From contig CALBTX010000185.1 of the NCBI GenBank assembly GCA_937967685.1, positions 1 through 16,129 on the forward strand: DNA of 16,129 nt. Reading direction: 5' to 3'. Positions 14,708 to 16,129 of this stretch are shown here, one piece after another (the first letter of the stretch is position 1; each line of letters starts with the position of its first letter). This DNA comes from an uncultured Bacillaceae bacterium. GTDB lineage: Bacteria; Bacillota; Bacilli; Caldalkalibacillales; Caldalkalibacillaceae. The position numbers and the translations under genes were made by a program. A model generated the notes under the pieces. That model was not told where the DNA came from. It did no database searches and saw nothing but the letters and a program-made list of their open reading frames with translations.

Positions 14708-15943
14708 CTAATCTTCATCAATCAGCGCTAAACGTCTCGTTTTTTCAGCGACTTCCTCGGGATCGACTTCTCTGCGGGCTACGCCTGTTTCCATCGCTGT
14801 GCGGCTCACGGCGGCAGCGACAGCTGGGGCAACCCGCGGATCAAAAGGCGCCGGTATGACATAATCCGGGGACAAGTCATCTTCGGCAATCAAGTCAGCA
14901 ATGGCATACACAGCCGCTGTTTTCATTTCCTCATTGATATGGGTGGCATACACGTCCAATGCTCCGCGGAAAATGCCCGGGAAGGCCAGCACGTTGTTCA
15001 CTTGGTTGGGATAGTCGGAACGGCCTGTGCCGATCACTTTGGCGCCCGCTTCTTTGGCCAGTTCGGGCATAATTTCCGGAACAGGGTTGGCCATGGCGAA
15101 AATAATCGGGTCTTCATTCATCGATTGAATCATCTCTTTGGTCAAGGCGCCGGCAACAGATACGCCGATAAACACGTCCGTCCCTTTCACCGCGTCGACC
15201 AGCGAACCCTGGACAAGGTGGCGATTCGTCCTTTTGGCCACTTCTTCTTTGATGTCATTCATCCCTTCCTGACGGCCCTCATAAATGGCACCTTTGGAGT
15301 CACACATAATGATGTCCTTGACTCCCATGCGCAACATCAGTTTAATGATGGCGATTCCGGCCGAACCGGCCCCGTTGATCACCACTTTGACTTGAGACAT
15401 TTCCTTGCCGACCAATTTCAAGGCATTGACCAGACCGGCCAGCGTCACGATGGCCGTCCCATGTTGATCATCATGGAAAACGGGTATGTTCGTTTCTTTT
15501 TTCAAACGCTCTTCAATCTCAAAACAGTTCGGTGCGGCGATGTCTTCCAAATTGACGCCCCCGAAAGTCGGTTCCAGCAATTTAACGGTCTCTACAATCT
15601 TATCCACATCGGTCGTCTTTAAGCAGATGGGAAAAGCATCCACACCGGCAAAAGATTTAAAAAGAACGGCTTTGCCTTCCATGACGGGAAGAGATGCCTC
15701 CGGCCCGATATTTCCCAACCCGAGCACAGATGTTCCGTCAGATACGACGGCCACCATATTTCCTTTCATCGTATACTCATACACTTGCTCCGGGTGGTCA
15801 AAAATTTCTTTACACGGTTCCGCGACACCGGGGGAATAGGCCAGGCTTAAATCTTCAGCATTCCGGACAGGAACTTTGGATGAGACGAGCAGCTTCCCCT
15901 TATGCTGCTTATGCAGATGCAAAGCTTTTTCTCTTAACGACAT
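14708..15943 (-). CDS. ytsJ: Malic enzyme (YtsJ-type)
   Basis: Oxidative decarboxylation of malate to pyruvate with NAD(P)H formation. It has 411 residues (B. subtilis YtsJ about 410). N-terminal malic domain: catalytic Tyr36 (LAYSPGVAEPC), GKAVLFKSFAGVDAFPI at 90-106 with the lysine region, NLEDIAAPNCFEIE (131-144) and HDDQHGTA (157-164) for the metal and substrate. The Rossmann domain begins near 185 with G191-A-G193-S-A-G196 and Asp215 (CDSKG) after the second strand. YtsJ of B. subtilis is described as NADP-preferring; the cofactor here is not certain from sequence. The ATG at 15943 follows AAGGAG by 9 bases. First gene of malic enzyme / small protein / accD / accA. Confidence 0.96.
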   Translation of the reverse strand: MSLREKALHLHKQHKGKLLVSSKVPVRNAEDLSLAYSPGVAEPCKEIFDHPEQVYEYTMKGNMVAVVSDGTSVLGLGNIGPEASLPVMEGKAVLFKSFAGVDAFPICLKTTDVDKIVETVKLLEPTFGGVNLEDIAAPNCFEIEERLKKETNIPVFHDDQHGTAIVTLAGLVNALKLVGKEMSQVKVVINGAGSAGIAIIKLMLRMGVKDIIMCDSKGAIYEGRQEGMNDIKEEVAKRTNRHLVQGSLVDAVKGTDVFIGVSVAGALTKEMIQSMNEDPIIFAMANPVPEIMPELAKEAGAKVIGTGRSDYPNQVNNVLAFPGIFRGALDVYATHINEEMKTAAVYAIADLIAEDDLSPDYVIPAPFDPRVAPAVAAAVSRTAMETGVARREVDPEEVAEKTRRLALIDED

Positions 15944-15986
15944 TTTCTCACTCTCCTTCAGTGACGCCTCTTATTAAACTTTCTAC

Positions 15987-16015
15987 ATTATACCAGATGT
16001 TCTGAAGGTGGTAAA
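15987..16015 (-). promoter_or_regulatory. Sigma-A promoter of the malic enzyme-accDA unit
   Basis: Minus-strand -35 TTTACC (16010-16015), 17-base spacer ending TGG (extended TGn), perfect -10 TATAAT (15987-15992). The start of transcription should be near 15980, leaving a leader of about 37 bases. The -35 box overlaps the T-tract of the preceding terminator. Confidence 0.85.
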
Positions 16016-16049
16016 ACAAGCCTACAAGCGGCGAACAGCCCATAAGCTT
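16012..16049 (-). terminator. Possible terminator after the right-edge gene
   Basis: A 12-bp stem with four G-T wobbles (16038-16049 with 16018-16029) and an 8-base loop, followed on the minus strand by GTTTT. It starts on the stop codon of the preceding gene. The T-tract is short and wobbles weaken the stem, so termination may be partial and allow read-through into the malic enzyme unit. Confidence 0.5.
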
Positions 16050-16129
16050 CAACGGTTGACTTTGACGGCATCTGGATCTCCTAATAATTTCTCCACCCGT
16101 CTTAAAAAATCCTCCGTCATTTTAATTTT
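16049..16129 (-). CDS. dnaE: C-terminal fragment, probably DNA polymerase III alpha (DnaE)
   Basis: Only the last 26 codons are in the window, ending in TGA at 16049-16051. The tail reads TEDFLRRVEKLLGDPDAVKV, a short helix followed by a strand-like end. This resembles DnaE C-termini, and dnaE precedes ytsJ in B. subtilis. The reading frame itself is only supported by the absence of stops and the following hairpin, so the name rests mainly on gene order. Confidence 0.5.
   Translation of the reverse strand, partial: KIKMTEDFLRRVEKLLGDPDAVKVNR

Noticed and set aside
14939..15622. 227-codon plus-strand open frame
   Set aside because: Fully antisense to malic enzyme; its His/Phe/Asn-rich translation is typical of complementary frames of GC-moderate genes.

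Overview
The window is a stretch of core chromosome from a Bacillales bacterium, most likely a Bacillaceae. Gene content and order match the Bacillus subtilis block dnaE-ytsJ-accD-accA-pfkA-pyk-ytwI-ytvI-citZ-icd-mdh-polA. The Shine-Dalgarno sites (AAGGAGG-like), the GTG and TTG starts, and the sigma-A-type promoters all fit this group. The genus cannot be fixed from the sequence; a thermophilic or alkaliphilic relative such as Caldalkalibacillus is only a guess. All genes lie on the minus strand except the ytvI-type gene.

Layout, read in the minus-strand direction from the right edge. (1) 16049-16129 is the last 26 codons of a gene that by position is probably dnaE. A hairpin terminator follows, and its T-tract overlaps the -35 box of the next promoter. 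(2) 12594-15992 is a malic enzyme / unknown 60-residue protein / accD / accA unit, with accD and accA overlapping by 11 bases, closed by a strong terminator. (3) 8570-12332 is a pfkA / pyk / acyl-CoA thioesterase / fxsA unit, preceded by a spacer holding three degenerate dyad-containing repeats. (4) 7690-8456 is a lipoprotein Cu/Zn superoxide dismutase gene, convergent with ytvI (6527-7636); both end at one shared bidirectional terminator. (5) 2797-6254 is citZ-icd-mdh, a TCA-cycle operon with two candidate promoters arranged divergently to ytvI. (6) 73-2712 is polA with its own promoter. The left edge of the window cuts into a 39-bp tandem repeat built on the last codons of polA.

Together the genes make a carbon-flow hub. 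Phosphofructokinase and pyruvate kinase feed pyruvate. Malic enzyme links malate to pyruvate and reducing power. Acetyl-CoA carboxyltransferase opens fatty-acid synthesis. Citrate synthase, isocitrate dehydrogenase and malate dehydrogenase run the TCA cycle.

No clearly new multi-gene system is visible. The points worth following are modest. Five separate short tandem duplications sit in gene tails and spacers, two of them crossing stop codons. The pfkA upstream region carries repeats with a dyad. phoPR is absent between mdh and polA. A sodC gene that keeps its copper ligands sits inside a conserved block. A small uncharacterised protein is embedded between malic enzyme and acetyl-CoA carboxylase. 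Several longest-ORF starts are wrong by ribosome-binding-site and family-length evidence; corrected starts are used here.
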